This document shows positions 53,159 to 63,417 of a DNA stretch of 64,000 nt, in pieces (within the stretch, counting starts at the first letter, position 1; each line of letters opens with the position of its first letter). The stretch lies in assembly GCA_016169945.1 (NCBI GenBank), contig JADLSH010000271.1:682001-746000 (forward strand). Direction: 5' to 3'. The notes under the pieces are model-generated. The model ran no database searches. It saw nothing but the letters and a program-made list of their open reading frames with translations, and had not been told where the DNA came from. This DNA comes from Trachythela sp. YZ-2020 (lineage: Eukaryota; Cnidaria; Anthozoa; Malacalcyonacea; Clavulariidae). A program made the translations under genes and the position numbers.

Positions 53159-53245
53159 GGTAATGTGGTCGAGTACGTGGCCCAAGGCGCTGATTTCAGA
53201 TACCAGTCATTTCGATGGCGTGGGTACGAATCCGGCCAAAGCCCA
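53159..53245 (+). pseudogene. tRNA-Leu(CAG)-like, second form
   Basis: As at 51253. Confidence 0.7.
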
Positions 53246-53486
53246 TTTTCTGGGATTATATATTGACTGCTGCTTTGTAACATATTTTTATTATATATTG
53301 CCTTGTTTGCTTGAACGTGCTATATTTTGAAAAATTTGAAACTCCAGTGTGATCCAAGGCTTTCTGTCAACTACCATTAGAAAAATATTCTGACCACATT
53401 GCATTGTTTTATACGTAGTAAAATTTTAGGCATGAATCTTATCCTCTGCGTAAATATGCAAATCCATGTGCATGATTATTAGCGCA

Positions 53487-53558
53487 AGGTTCTGCCGAGA
53501 CTTGAACTCGGATCCTTGGATTCAAAGTCCAAAGTGCTAACCATTACACCACAGAACC
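53487..53558 (-). tRNA. tRNA-Gln(UUG)
   Basis: Intact. Confidence 0.92.
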
Positions 53559-53679
53559 AGACAAGAGTTTGTTCAATATACACCTCTATAACCAATTTTA
53601 ACAGTTGCCCATCCCCCAGATGTCGTTCACAGTGATTACGAATACATTTTTTAAAATTCTTTGAAAGCTTTTTCCGCTT

Positions 53680-53777
53680 GTCAGGTTGGCCGAGCGGTCA
53701 AAGGCGCCAGACTTAAGATGGATATTAAGAATTCTGGTCCACAATTGTGGGCGTGGGTTCGAATCCCACACCTGACA
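53680..53777 (+). tRNA. tRNA-Leu(UAA)
   Basis: Intact. Confidence 0.92.
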
Positions 53778-53932
53778 TTGGCTTTTGTCGCATTTCCTTT
53801 TCATGTTTCCTGTTCTATCTGTGTTGAAAACCTCAGTTTTCATTATTCTGTAATTTAACCATGAAAATGAAGAAGTTTTGAATAAAGAGACAGAATAACC
53901 GGTATAATTTATGCTGTAGATTAACAGAAAGA

Positions 53933-54019
53933 GGTAATGTGGCCGAGGACGTGGTCTAAGGCGCTGATTTCATCTGCCATTCATTTCGATGGCGTGGGTT
54001 CGAATGGCTACAATGCCCA
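53933..54019 (+). pseudogene. tRNA-Leu(CAG)-like
   Basis: The B box reads GTTCGAATGGC. Confidence 0.65.
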
Positions 54020-54255
54020 TTTTTTGGGATTATATATTGATTGATGCTTTGTAATATATTTTTATTATATGTTGCCTTGTTCGCTTGAATGTGCTATATT
54101 TTGAAGAAATTTGAAACTCCACCGTGATACAAGTCTCTGTTAACTACCATAAGAAAAATATTGTGACCACATTCCATTGTGGGATAACTAGTAAACTTTT
54201 AGGCATGAGTCATATCCTATGTGTAAATAGGAAAATCCATGCACATGATCATCCA

Positions 54256-54327
54256 AGATTCTACCGAGACTTGAACTCGGATCCTTGGATTCAGAGTCCA
54301 AAGTGCTAACCATTACACCATAGAACC
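54256..54327 (-). tRNA. tRNA-Gln(CUG)
   Basis: Anticodon CUG; G2-T71 wobble in the acceptor. Confidence 0.8.
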
Positions 54328-54449
54328 AGACAAGAGGTTGTGGAATATATACCTCTGTATTCAATTTTAACAGTTGCCCATCCACCAGATGTGGTTCACT
54401 GTCATTAGGAATAGATTTTTGAGAATTGTTTGGAAACCTTTTTCTACTT

Positions 54450-54544
54450 CGCAGGTTGCACGAGAGATCGAAAGCGCCATAGTTATGTATATTAAGAATT
54501 CTGGTCCACAATTGTGGGCGTGGGTTCGAATCCCACACCTGACG
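54450..54544 (+). pseudogene. tRNA-Leu(UAA)-like, dead anticodon arm
   Basis: Further bases are lost in the 5' acceptor and intron region. Confidence 0.65.
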
Positions 54545-54623
54545 TTGGCTTTTTTTGCATTTCCTTTTCATGCATTGTGTGAATTCTATCTATTAGTATC
54601 AGAAAACAGTGCCGTTTATATTC

Positions 54624-54691
54624 CAAGTGGTCTAAGGCGCTGGTTTAAGGCACCATTTCCTGACGGCGTGGTTCGAATCCCACCGCTGCCA
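54624..54691 (+). pseudogene. tRNA-Leu(AAG), 5' truncated
   Basis: A deletion joined spacer to the D arm, removing the Gly gene and the Leu 5' end. Confidence 0.7.
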
Positions 54692-54824
54692 CGTGTTTCA
54701 TAATAAGTTCCATGTTCACGAGATTATTCTATGATTTTAACATGAAAATGAAGAAGTTTTGAATAAAGAGACAGAATAACCGGTATCATTTATGCTATAG
54801 ATTATCCTTAACCAAACAGAAGAA

Positions 54825-54910
54825 GGTAATGTGGCCGAGGACGTGGTCTAAGGCGCTGATTTCAGATGCCATTCATTTCGATGGCGTGGGTTCGAATCCT
54901 ACAATGCTCA
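54825..54910 (+). pseudogene. tRNA-Leu(CAG)-like
   Basis: Loop TTCAGATGCC; the 3' end reads CAATGCTCA. Confidence 0.65.
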
Positions 54911-55151
54911 TTTTCTGGGATTATATATTGACTGATGCTTTGTAATATATATTTTATTATATATTGCCTTGTTCGTTTGAATGTGCTATATTTTTAAGAA
55001 ATTCGAAACTCCACCGTGATACAATTCTCTGTTAACTACCATAAGAAAAATATTCTGACCACATTGCATTGTTTTATACGTAGTAAAATTTTAGGCATGA
55101 ATCTTATCCTCTGCGTAAATATGCAAATCCATGTGCATGATTATTAGCGCA

Positions 55152-55223
55152 AGGTTCTGCCGAGACTTGAACTCGGATCCTTGGATTCAAAGTCCAAAGT
55201 GCTAACCATTACACCACAGAATC
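55152..55223 (-). tRNA. tRNA-Gln(UUG)
   Basis: One A2-C71 acceptor mismatch. Confidence 0.75.
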
Positions 55224-55344
55224 AGACAAGAGTTTGTTCAATATACACCTCTATAACCAATTTTAACAGTTGCCCATCCCCCAGATGTCGTTCACAGTGA
55301 TTACGAATACATTTTTAAAAATTCTTTGGAAGCTTTTTCCGCTT

Positions 55345-55442
55345 GTCAGGTTGGCCGAGCGGTCAAAGGCGCCAGACTTAAGATGGATATTAAGAATTCT
55401 GGTCCACAATTGTGGGCGTGGGTTCGCATCCCACACCTGACA
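55345..55442 (+). tRNA. tRNA-Leu(UAA), T-loop change
   Basis: The T loop reads TTCGCAT; loss of the conserved A58 would impair the B box and folding. Confidence 0.65.
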
Positions 55443-55597
55443 TTGGCTTTTGTCTCATTTCCTTTTCATGTTTCCTGTTCTATCTGTGTTGAAAACCTCA
55501 GTTTTCATTATTCTGTAATTTAACCATGAAAATGAAGAAGTTTTGAATAAAGAGACAGAATAACCGGTATAATTTATGCTGTAGATTAACAGAAAGA

Positions 55598-55679
55598 GGT
55601 AATGTGGCCGAGCACGTGGTCTAAGGCGCTGATTTCATCTGCCATTCATTTCGATGGCGTGGGTTCGAATCAATGCCCA
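55598..55679 (+). pseudogene. tRNA-Leu(CAG)-like, truncated T arm
   Basis: About 5 nt are lost between the B box and acceptor. Confidence 0.65.
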
Positions 55680-55892
55680 TGATGCTTTGTAATATATTTT
55701 TATTATAGTTGCCTTGTTCGCTTGAATGTGCTATATTTTGAAGAAATTCGAAACTCCACCGTGATACAAGTCTCTGTTAACTACCATAAGAAAAATATTG
55801 TGACCACATTCCATTGTGGGATATCTAGTAAATTTTAGGCATGAATCATATCCTATGTGTAAATATGAAAATCCATGCACATGATCATCCCA

Positions 55893-55964
55893 AGGTTCTA
55901 CCGAGACTTGAACTCGGATCCTTGGATTCAGAGTCCAAAGTGCTAACCATTACACCATAGAACC
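55893..55964 (-). tRNA. tRNA-Gln(CUG)
   Basis: Best CUG copy: acceptor GGTTCTA/TAGAACC, T and anticodon stems pair, discriminator T. Confidence 0.88.
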
Positions 55965-56085
55965 AGACAAGCGTTTGTGGAATATATACCTCTGTAATCA
56001 ATTTTAACAGTTGCCCACCCACCAGATGTGGTTCACCGTCATTAGGAATATATTTTTGAGAATTGTTTGAAATCTTTTTCTACTT

Positions 56086-56182
56086 GTCAGGTTGCACGAG
56101 CGATCGAAAGCGCCATAGTTATATGTATATTAAGAATTCTGGTCCACTATTGTGGGCGTGGGTTCGAATTCCACACCTGACA
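56086..56182 (+). pseudogene. tRNA-Leu(UAA)-like, dead anticodon arm
   Basis: Same damage as at 52515. Confidence 0.7.
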
Positions 56183-56265
56183 TTGGCTTTTTTTCGCATT
56201 TCCTTTTCATGTTTCTGTTTTATCTGAGTTGAAAACCTATTGGGATCAAAAATATTTTGTGTGAT

Positions 56266-56337
56266 GCGTTGATGGTGTAATGGTTAGCATTGTTGCCTTC
56301 CAAGCAGTAGATCTGGGTTCGATTCCCGGTCAACGCA
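56266..56337 (+). tRNA. tRNA-Gly(UCC)
   Basis: Intact. Confidence 0.92.
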
Positions 56338-56514
56338 GCGATCTTTGTTTAAGGTTGGAATGCTTGATTTAGAATATCTGTTCCTCTCTTTTTACATGTG
56401 TGGTAAAATGCAACTGTTATTCAACTTGTCTTTCCCGAAAACAGTGCCGTTTACAACATAATAGTAATTACTCTTTAGAAAGTTTTGCTAGGATTCCAAT
56501 AACTTCCAGCAAAT

Positions 56515-56596
56515 GGTACCGTGGCCGAGTGGTCTAAGGCGCTGGTTTAAGGCACCAGTCATTTCGATGGCGTGGGTTCGAAACCCACCGCTGCCA
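56515..56596 (+). tRNA. tRNA-Leu(AAG)
   Basis: C5-C68 acceptor mismatch and a T-loop change (TTCGAAA). Confidence 0.65.
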
Positions 56597-56730
56597 CGTG
56601 TTTTATAATAAGTTCCAAGTTCACGAGATTATCCTGTAATTTTGCCGTGAAAATGAAGAGGCTTTGAATAAAGAGACAGGATAACCCGCATCATTTATGC
56701 TTTAGATTATCCCGAACTAAAACAGAACAA

Positions 56731-56816
56731 GGTAATGTGGTCGAGTACGTGGCCCAAGGCGCTGATTTCAGATACCAGATATTTCGATAGCGTGGGTACG
56801 AATCCGCCCAAAGGCA
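56731..56816 (+). pseudogene. tRNA-Leu(CAG)-like, second form
   Basis: The 3' end is altered to AAAGGCA. Confidence 0.65.
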
Positions 56817-57058
56817 ATTTTCTGGGATTATATATTGACTGCTGCTTTGTAACATATTTTTATTATATATTGCCTTGTTTGCTTGAACGTGCTATATTTT
56901 GAAAAATTTGAAACTCCAGTGTGATCCAAGGCTTTCTGTCAACTACCATTAGAAAAATATTCTGACCACATTGCATTGTTTTATACGTAGTAAAATTTTA
57001 GCCAAGAATCTTATCCTCTGCGTAAATATGCAAAGCCATGTGCATGATTATTAGCGCA

Positions 57059-57130
57059 AGGTTCTGCCGAGACTTGAACTCGGATCCTTGGATTCAAAGT
57101 CCAAAGTGCTAACCATTACACCACAGAACC
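57059..57130 (-). tRNA. tRNA-Gln(UUG)
   Basis: Intact. Confidence 0.92.
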
Positions 57131-57251
57131 AGACAAGAGTTTGTTCAATATACACCTCTATAACCAATTTTAACAGTTGCCCATCCCCCAGATGTCGTTC
57201 ACAGTGATTACGAATACATTTTTTAAAATTCTTTGAAAGCTTTTTCCGCTT

Positions 57252-57349
57252 GTCAGGTTGGCCGAGCGGTCAAAGGCGCCAGACTTAAGATGGATATTAA
57301 GAATTCTGGTCCACAATTGTGGGCGTGGGTTCGAATCCCACACCTGACA
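57252..57349 (+). tRNA. tRNA-Leu(UAA)
   Basis: Intact. Confidence 0.92.
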
Positions 57350-57504
57350 TTGGCTTTTGTCGCATTTCCTTTTCATGTTTCCTGTTCTATCTGTGTTGAA
57401 AACCTCAGTTTTCATTATTCTGTAATTTAACCATGAAAATGAAGAAGTTTTGAATAAAGAGACAGAATAACCGGTATAATTTATGCTGTAGATTAACAGA
57501 AAAA

Positions 57505-57591
57505 GGTAATGTGGCCGAGGACGTGGTCTAAGGCGCTGATTTCATCTGCCATTCATTTCGATGGCGTGGGTTCGAATCCCTACAATGCTCA
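57505..57591 (+). pseudogene. tRNA-Leu(CAG)-like
   Basis: As at 52000. Confidence 0.65.
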
Positions 57592-57827
57592 TTTTCTGGG
57601 ATTATATATTGACTGATGGTTTGTAATATATTTTCATTATATGTTGCCTTGTTCGCTTGAATGTGCTATATTTTGAAGAAATTCGAAACTCCACCGTGAT
57701 ACAAGTCTCTGTTAACTACCATAAGAAAAATATTGTGACCACATTCCATTGTGGGATATCTAGTAAGCTTTTAGGCATGAATCATATCCTATGTGTAAAT
57801 ATGAAAAGCATGCACATTATCATCCCA

Positions 57828-57899
57828 AGTTTCTACCGAGACTTGAACTCGGATCCTTGGATTCAGAGTCCAAAGTGCTAACCATTACACCATAGAACC
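57828..57899 (-). tRNA. tRNA-Gln(CUG)
   Basis: Anticodon CUG; one acceptor mismatch at position 2-71. Confidence 0.75.
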
Positions 57900-58020
57900 A
57901 GACAAGCGTGTGTGGAATATATACCTCTGTAATCAATTTTAACAGTTGCCCATCCACCAGATGTGGTTCACTGTCATTAGGAATATATTTTTGAGAATTG
58001 TTGGCAAACTTTTTCTACTT

Positions 58021-58116
58021 GTCAGGTTGCACGAGCGAACGAAAGCGCCATAGTTATATGTATATTAAGAATTCTGGTCCACTATTGTGGGCGTGGGTTC
58101 GAATTCACACCTGACA
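58021..58116 (+). pseudogene. tRNA-Leu(UAA)-like, dead anticodon arm
   Basis: Also lacks a base in the T stem (GAATTCACAC). Confidence 0.7.
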
Positions 58117-58199
58117 TTGGCTTTTTTCGCCTTTCCTTTTCATGTTGCCTGTTTTATCTGAGTTGAAAACCTATTGGGATTAAAATTATTTTGTGTGAT

Positions 58200-58271
58200 G
58201 CGTTGATGGTGTAATGGTTAGCATTGTTGCCTTCCAAGCAGTAGATCTGGGTCCGATTCCCGGTCAACGCA
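58200..58271 (+). tRNA. tRNA-Gly(UCC), T-loop change
   Basis: The T loop reads GGTCCGATT, losing the invariant T55. Confidence 0.65.
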
Positions 58272-58421
58272 GCGATCTTTGTTTAAGGTTGGAATGCTTG
58301 ATTTAGAATATTTGTTCGTCTCTTTTTACATGTGTTGTAAAATGCAACTCTTATTCAACTTGTCTTTCCCGAAAACAGTGCCGTTTACACTTTTTAAAAT
58401 TCTTTGAAAGCGTTTCCGCTT

Positions 58422-58519
58422 GTCAGGTTGGCCGAGCGGTCACAGGCGCCAGACTTAAGATGGATATTAAGAATTCTCGTCCACAATTGTGGGCGTGGGT
58501 TCGAATCCCACACCTGACA
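58422..58519 (+). tRNA. tRNA-Leu(UAA), degenerate
   Basis: The anticodon stem has a G-to-C change (TTCTCGTCC) and the D loop GTCACAGG. A deletion joins it directly to the Gly spacer. Confidence 0.6.
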
Positions 58520-58674
58520 TTGGCTTTTGTCGCATTTTCTTTTCATGTTTCCTGTTCTATCTGTGTTGAAAACCTCAGTTTTCATTATTCTGTAATTTAA
58601 CCATGAAAATGAAGAAGTTTTGAATAAAGAGACAGAATAACCGGTATAATTTATGCTGTAGATTAACAGAAAAA

Positions 58675-58761
58675 GGAAATGTGGCCGAGGACATGGTGTA
58701 AGGCGCTGATTTCATGTCCCAGTCATTTCTATCGCGTGGGTACGAATCCGACCAATGCCCA
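58675..58761 (+). pseudogene. tRNA-Leu(CAG)-like
   Basis: Loop TTCATGTCC; 5' GGAAATG. Confidence 0.6.
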
Positions 58762-58998
58762 TTGTGCGGGATTATTTATCGACTGATGCTTTGTAATATA
58801 TTTTTATTATATATTGCCTTGTTCGCTTGAATCTGCTATATTTTGAAAAATTTTAAACTCCACCGTGATACAGGTCTCTCTCAACTCCCACAATTAAAAA
58901 TATTTTGACCACATTCCATTGTGGGATGTCTAGTAAAATTTTAGGCATGAATCATATCCTCTCTGAAAATATGAAAATCCATGCACATGATCATCCTA

Positions 58999-59070
58999 AG
59001 GTTCTGCCGAGACTTGAACTCGGATCCTTGGATTCAAAGTCCAAAGTGCTAACAATTACACCACAGAACC
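58999..59070 (-). tRNA. tRNA-Gln(UUG), D-loop change
   Basis: One conserved D-loop G is changed (AATTGTTAG). Confidence 0.7.
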
Positions 59071-59192
59071 AGACAAGAGCGTGTTCAAAATACACCTCTA
59101 TAATCGATTTTAAGAGTTACCCATCCCCCAGATGTCGTTCACAGTCATTACGAATACATTTTTTTTTAAATCTTTGAAAGCGTTTTCCGCTT

Positions 59193-59290
59193 GTCATGTT
59201 GGCCGAGCGGTCAAAGGCGCCAGCTTTAAGATGAATATTAAGAATTCTGGTCCACGATTGTGGGCGTGGGTTCGAATCCCACTCCTGACA
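59193..59290 (+). tRNA. tRNA-Leu(UAA), degenerate
   Basis: Acceptor GTCATGT is mispaired; anticodon TAA with C31-T39 mismatch. It is intermediate between the UAA and UAG forms. Confidence 0.65.
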
Positions 59291-59366
59291 TTGGCTTTTT
59301 TCGCATTTCATGTTGCAGTTTTATCTGAGTTGAAAACCTATTGGGATCAAAAATATTTTGTTTGGC

Positions 59367-59438
59367 GCGTTGATGGTGTAATGGTTAGCATTGTTGCCTT
59401 CCAAGCAGTAGATCTGGGTTCGATTCCCGGTCAACGCC
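59367..59438 (+). tRNA. tRNA-Gly(UCC)
   Basis: Stems intact; the discriminator is C. Confidence 0.8.
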
Positions 59439-59616
59439 GCGATCTTTGTTTAAAGTTGGAATGCTTGCTTTGGAATATATGTTACTCTCTTTTTACATCT
59501 TTGGTAAAATGCAACTCTTATTCAACTTGTCTTTCCCTAAAACAGTGCCGTTTACAATATAATAGTAAATATTCTTTAGAAAGGTTTTGCTAGGATTCCA
59601 ACAACTTCCAGGTAAT

Positions 59617-59690
59617 GGTAGCGTGGCCGAGTGGTCTGAGGCGCTGGTTCAATCATTTCGATGGCGTGCGTTCGAGTCCCACCGCTGCCA
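59617..59690 (+). pseudogene. tRNA-Leu(AAG) lacking the anticodon
   Basis: Third member of the 74-nt class; its B box reads TTCGAGTCC. Confidence 0.75.
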
Positions 59691-59831
59691 CGTGTTTTAC
59701 ACAACCATAATAAGTTCCAAGTTCACGAGATTATCCTGTAATTTTACCTTAAAAAGAAGAGCCTTTGAATAAATAGACAGATTAACCCGCAACATTTATG
59801 CTATAGATTATCCCTAACTAAAACAGAAAAA

Positions 59832-59880
59832 GGCAATATGGCCGAGTACGTGGTCTAAGGCGCTGAATTCAGATACCAGT
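59832..59880 (+). pseudogene. tRNA-Leu(CAG)-like, cut at the array edge
   Basis: The copy stops after ATACCAGT, in the anticodon stem, where unrelated DNA begins. Confidence 0.75.
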
Positions 59881-60116
59881 ATGTTTATTTATTTTTTGTT
59901 TAGGTCAGATCGAATTGGTGGTTGCAGGTATTCGGATCCTGGAACATGTTTTGGGGACCCTGTCCAGTTGGAACAGCTATTGGGTCTATATTAAGATATT
60001 TCTTTGTGGTTTGAAGTGAGGTGCTGGATAATTATAGTGGTTTGATGTACTGTATGATGAATGGTTTATTGTTTGATAAATGGTATATTGTTTGATTCGT
60101 GGTGTGAATAATATGA

Positions 60117-60222
60117 AGACAACATAATGAAATATAGAGACAACATAATGAAAATATAGAACAGTAGCATTTGAAAATATAGAACAGTAACATACTGAAA
60201 ATAAAAAACAGTAACATGATGA
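60117..60222. repeat. Short degenerate tandem repeat
   Basis: Units of about 23 bp resembling ATAGAACAGTAACATANTGA repeat four to five times in the 3' flank of the Penelope-like element. Confidence 0.6.
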
Positions 60223-60377
60223 TATTATGGATATTAACTGTGAAAAAATGAATTTGTGTGCTGTTTGTGTAGGCAAAACCCGGGTGCAATCATGTGTGGA
60301 ATGATGCCAAGGTCTGGGTGAATGCCAATGTGTTTTTGCCACCCAGACCAAGTCCCATATCGTTTTCTGTTAAAAAC

Positions 60378-60440
60378 TTGGTTATGTTATCATCAGGTTC
60401 CGAGCATAACCGGGACAGCACGTTTCTAACCCGCTAGCAG
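60378..60440 (-). ncRNA. Possible degenerate hammerhead-like motif
   Basis: On the minus strand GAAAC (60426-60422) with a two-pair AC/GU stem closing on GTC is followed by CTGATGA (60397-60391). UAAC after CTGATGA can pair with GUUA before GAAAC, as stem II in a circularly permuted (stem II open) form. The stem I closing pair is poor. Hammerheads are known in Penelope-like elements, but this one is weak. Confidence 0.25.
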
Positions 60441-60773
60441 GTCTTGGAACAACGTGCTTGCATATACATATTGATTTGGTGGTTTATGAATAAACCATGC
60501 CGCGGAAAATATGCGTTGATATTTCGTGCGCAAAAAATGTGGAATTGTGTGTGAGAATGGTTTTTATGTGGTACTGGTGATGGGGGTGGTTTATATAAAC
60601 TATGTGAAATGTTATAAGTGAGACATTTGATAATAAATAGGGTGAAAAATGAAGTTTACTTACGAGAAGGATTGGGTAGATGTTTTCGTTGCGTAGACGC
60701 GAGCGGAAAGAATTTATCAGCGGGGGGTTGAGACGGAAGGAAAATTTGAGGCCTGTCGGTGAATCTGATTAAT

Positions 60774-60983
60774 GATGCATGTGGGTTGTGACAATGGTTG
60801 TGACAGATGGTGTGACGTATGTGTGACCTGTGATCGTGACAGTGGGATCGAGATGTGGACGATGATGAAAATTGTTGTACGAAGTGGAAGCATGGGTTGA
60901 CAATGTAGTACGTAATGAGTGAATTGTGATGTATGTGGTTTGTGACAGATGGCGTGACGCATGTGTGACATGATGGTCGAGAC
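60774..60983. repeat. Imperfect direct repeat, about 60-75 bp
   Basis: TTGTGACAGATGGYGTGACG with its flanks, including ATGTGTGACNTGATNGTCGAG-like sequence, occurs at about 60774-60850 and 60925-60983. Confidence 0.55.
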
Positions 60984-61529
60984 TTTAATTTGTTCTGGCT
61001 TTTCGTTCTTTATGAGAGTTGTGAATGGCGGGTTTGGGTATATTTTGGATGGCAAGAACGGTGTTTTAGGATGCCGATTGGGGGATGTGTTGTAAGATGG
61101 ACCAGGTGGGTTTCCGATCGGGGTTCGGGGAGGGTGGATTCGTATAGGAGCTGCCCAGTGAGCGTTCAACGACAAAATTTGTACACCAAGTATGCGCGTA
61201 ATATAAGTTGTATCTGTGATTATTTACATGAACTATTTATATTGACATGGTGGAGATTATGTTATGTACAAGATTATTATGTATGTACAGTGCAGACAGG
61301 TGAATGTGTGCGTGAGAGAGGAAGCAATTTGGTGCAGATCATACATTGGAATCAAAATTTCCAGTGTGAAGTGTTTGATCTGATTAGATCCAGGCTGAAA
61401 TAGATTGTGATGGACCATTAACTTATACTTATAGTGAATGGTCCCATACCGATTCAATAGTATTGTGAATGTGGTCACTGCATGTTCTAATTCGAAGGCA
61501 GTTTTTCCATGGAGCCCATTTTGTAAACC

Positions 61530-61600
61530 ATATTTAAAAAAACATATTTAAAACCTATTTACAAAAACATATTTGAAAACACCTATTTGAACGTTTTATG
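61530..61600. repeat. AT-rich tandem repeat
   Basis: AACATATTT(A/G)AAAA-type units repeat four times. Nothing else was recognised between 59881 and 61985 besides this and the repeats listed. Confidence 0.55.
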
Positions 61601-61985
61601 TCTGTTCTGTTCTTAGGTGCTGTTAGGCCTTTACTAGTGATGTCTTGGGTGGAAGATCCAATCTGTATCTGTGTCTTTAAGCCTTGTTAGGATTATGTGT
61701 GTGGCAACTGTGGAATTGTCCAATTCATGTGGAGGGATTGATGTGCTAGTCATTGTTGGAGACTTCAGGAAGACATGTTTGTACTGCGACCAGGTGTCCA
61801 TTTGTACGGATTTCTGTGTGTGTGGAGGGGGGGGGGGTTATGATGAGGGTGGTCAAGTAAATCTGGGGTGGGGGTGGTTTGCGATTGATGTAAGGAGGAA
61901 ACCATGAGGGTGCTAAGGCGTATTTGGCTTGGGGAGAGGAAAAATGGGGATGGAGGGGGGAGGGGGAGGGTTGTGATGTGGGTGG

Positions 61986-62376
61986 TCAAGTGAATTTGGA
62001 GCGAACAAGGTGTTCCTTTAGATTTTTGTGACGCTTATATGCCATGACTGGTGAGTTTGGCCATATGTCTGAAGGTGTGTGGTCGTTTTCAATTTAATGC
62101 CAGTGTTGTTTGAGAATGTGTGATAGTGGTGCGAGGTCGGGGTGATATGGGATGACAAATGGTAGGGTGCGTGTGTTGTTTGTGGGTGTGGTATTTGTGA
62201 GTAGTTGTGATTGGGTGTATGTTGAGGCTTTTTCGATGTGAGGTAGGATATCCTTGTCTTTATAGCCTCTCCCTATTAGGGCGACTCTGAGTTTCTGTGC
62301 TTTCTCATGAAACTCTTTGTCATCGGTGATTATCCTCCTGTATCTGAGCATCTGGCTGTATATTAAGCCTTTTTTT
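61986..62376 (-). pseudogene. Penelope RT, post-catalytic region
   Basis: After a seven-T run (62370-62376) that shifts the frame, the protein continues as LRYRRI..DDKEFHEKA to a TAA at 62096. The same frame then runs 35 codons (IENDHTPSDIW, KNLKEHLVRSKFT) to a TGA at 61988. The linker and endonuclease normally found next are not visible. Confidence 0.65.
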
Positions 62377-63417
62377 GCATGTATTTGGATGATGTGAGGA
62401 GTAGTGTAAGAGTGGCATGCAGTCTGTGGGTTTAATGTAGAGTGTTGTGTTGAGTGTGTTTTGGGATGTGGTATAAACTGTGGTGTCGAGGAAATTCACA
62501 CTTGTTTTTGAGAGTGTGACTTCAAATTTGATTGTGGGGTGGAATGAGTTGAGATGATTAATGAATGTTTGGAGTGAATCCTCTCCATGTGTCCAGATTA
62601 AGAATATATCATCTATAAATCTTTTCCACAGGAGGGGTATGAGGTGATCGGGTGCAGATGAGAGAAGTGAGTCCTCTAATGCGCCCATAAAAATGTTTGC
62701 AAAAGGGGGTGCCATTTTTGTGCCCATGGCAGTGCCATGTTTCTGTAAGTATAGTTGATCTTTGAATGTGAAGTAGTTTTCTTTGAGTATGTGTTCAAGA
62801 AACTGGTGTATGACTTTGCGAAGTGGCCACAGATGTCCGTGTTTGGTGTCCAGTGCTTCCAATGCAGCACGGATCCCTTCATCGTGCGGGATGTTGGTGT
62901 ATAATGATTTGACATCGATGGTGGCGAGAACGGTGTTGGGTGGTAATGGTGTTGGGATATCGAATATGGTTTGCAGGAAATGGTTGGTGTCCTTGATGTA
63001 AGATGGGAGTGAATGGCAGAGTGGTTTGAGATATGTGTCTATGAATGAGGAGAGCCTATCTGTTGGTGAGTCGCAACCCGATATGATCGGTCGTCCTGGA
63101 TTATTTGGTTTGTGTATTTTTGGTAGTAAGTAAAATATGGGTACGCGTGGTGGTGAGGGTGGTAGTAGGTACTTGAGTGTTTGGTGGTCAATGTCTCCAT
63201 ATTTAAAGAGATCCTTGACATAATTTGTGATGGTATTGGTTTGTGCTGTGATGGCTGTGTTTGGTTGGGCCTGTATTTTTGCATAATATTTTTTGTCATT
63301 GAGTTGGGAGAGTGCCTCTTTTTCATAGTCAGTTGTTGACCAAATGACCACTGCACCTCCCTTGTCTGCTGGTTTAATGACATATGTTTGATTGTGGATG
63401 TTGTGGTTTGCAAGAAT
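62377..63417 (-). pseudogene. Penelope-like reverse transcriptase core
   Basis: In the 343-codon frame that starts at 63351 the motifs appear in order: PKIHKP (77-82), GRPIISGCDSP (86-96), TIDVKSLYTNIPH (144-156), GTAMGTKMAPPFANIFMG (206-223) and RFIDDIFLIW (244-253) with the catalytic Asp pair. SVNFLDT and the HHPNTCKK segment follow. These are hallmarks of Penelope-like RT. Upstream of the first Met the same frame reads IKPADKGGAVV, so the Met is internal. Frameshifts at both ends make it inactive. Confidence 0.85.

Larger units (their letters stand above)
48181..58674. repeat. HOR-III: 1.9 kb tRNA repeat
   Basis: The Leu(CAG)-like copies that open each repeat start at 48205, 50090, 52000, 53933, 55598 and 57505, spacing 1.67-1.93 kb. 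A full repeat holds two Gln genes (CUG or UUG, then UUG), a dead Leu(UAA) copy, Gly, Leu(AAG), a second Leu(CAG)-like copy and a good Leu(UAA). No MITE is present. The first repeat (48.2-50.1 kb) is heavily mutated. Confidence 0.85.

Noticed and set aside
9544..59593. Many recurrent ORFs of 60-160 codons across the array, for example with VWDSNPRPQLWTR or MNHILCGNMKIHAHDHP
   Set aside because: They are translations of tRNA genes and spacers. They repeat with the array, cross tRNA arms and change with indels; no coding constraint is visible.
60717..61907. Several ORFs of 73-152 codons in the Penelope 3' flank
   Set aside because: They are low in complexity, overlap on both strands and lie over repeated GTGTGAC sequence; none shows a domain.
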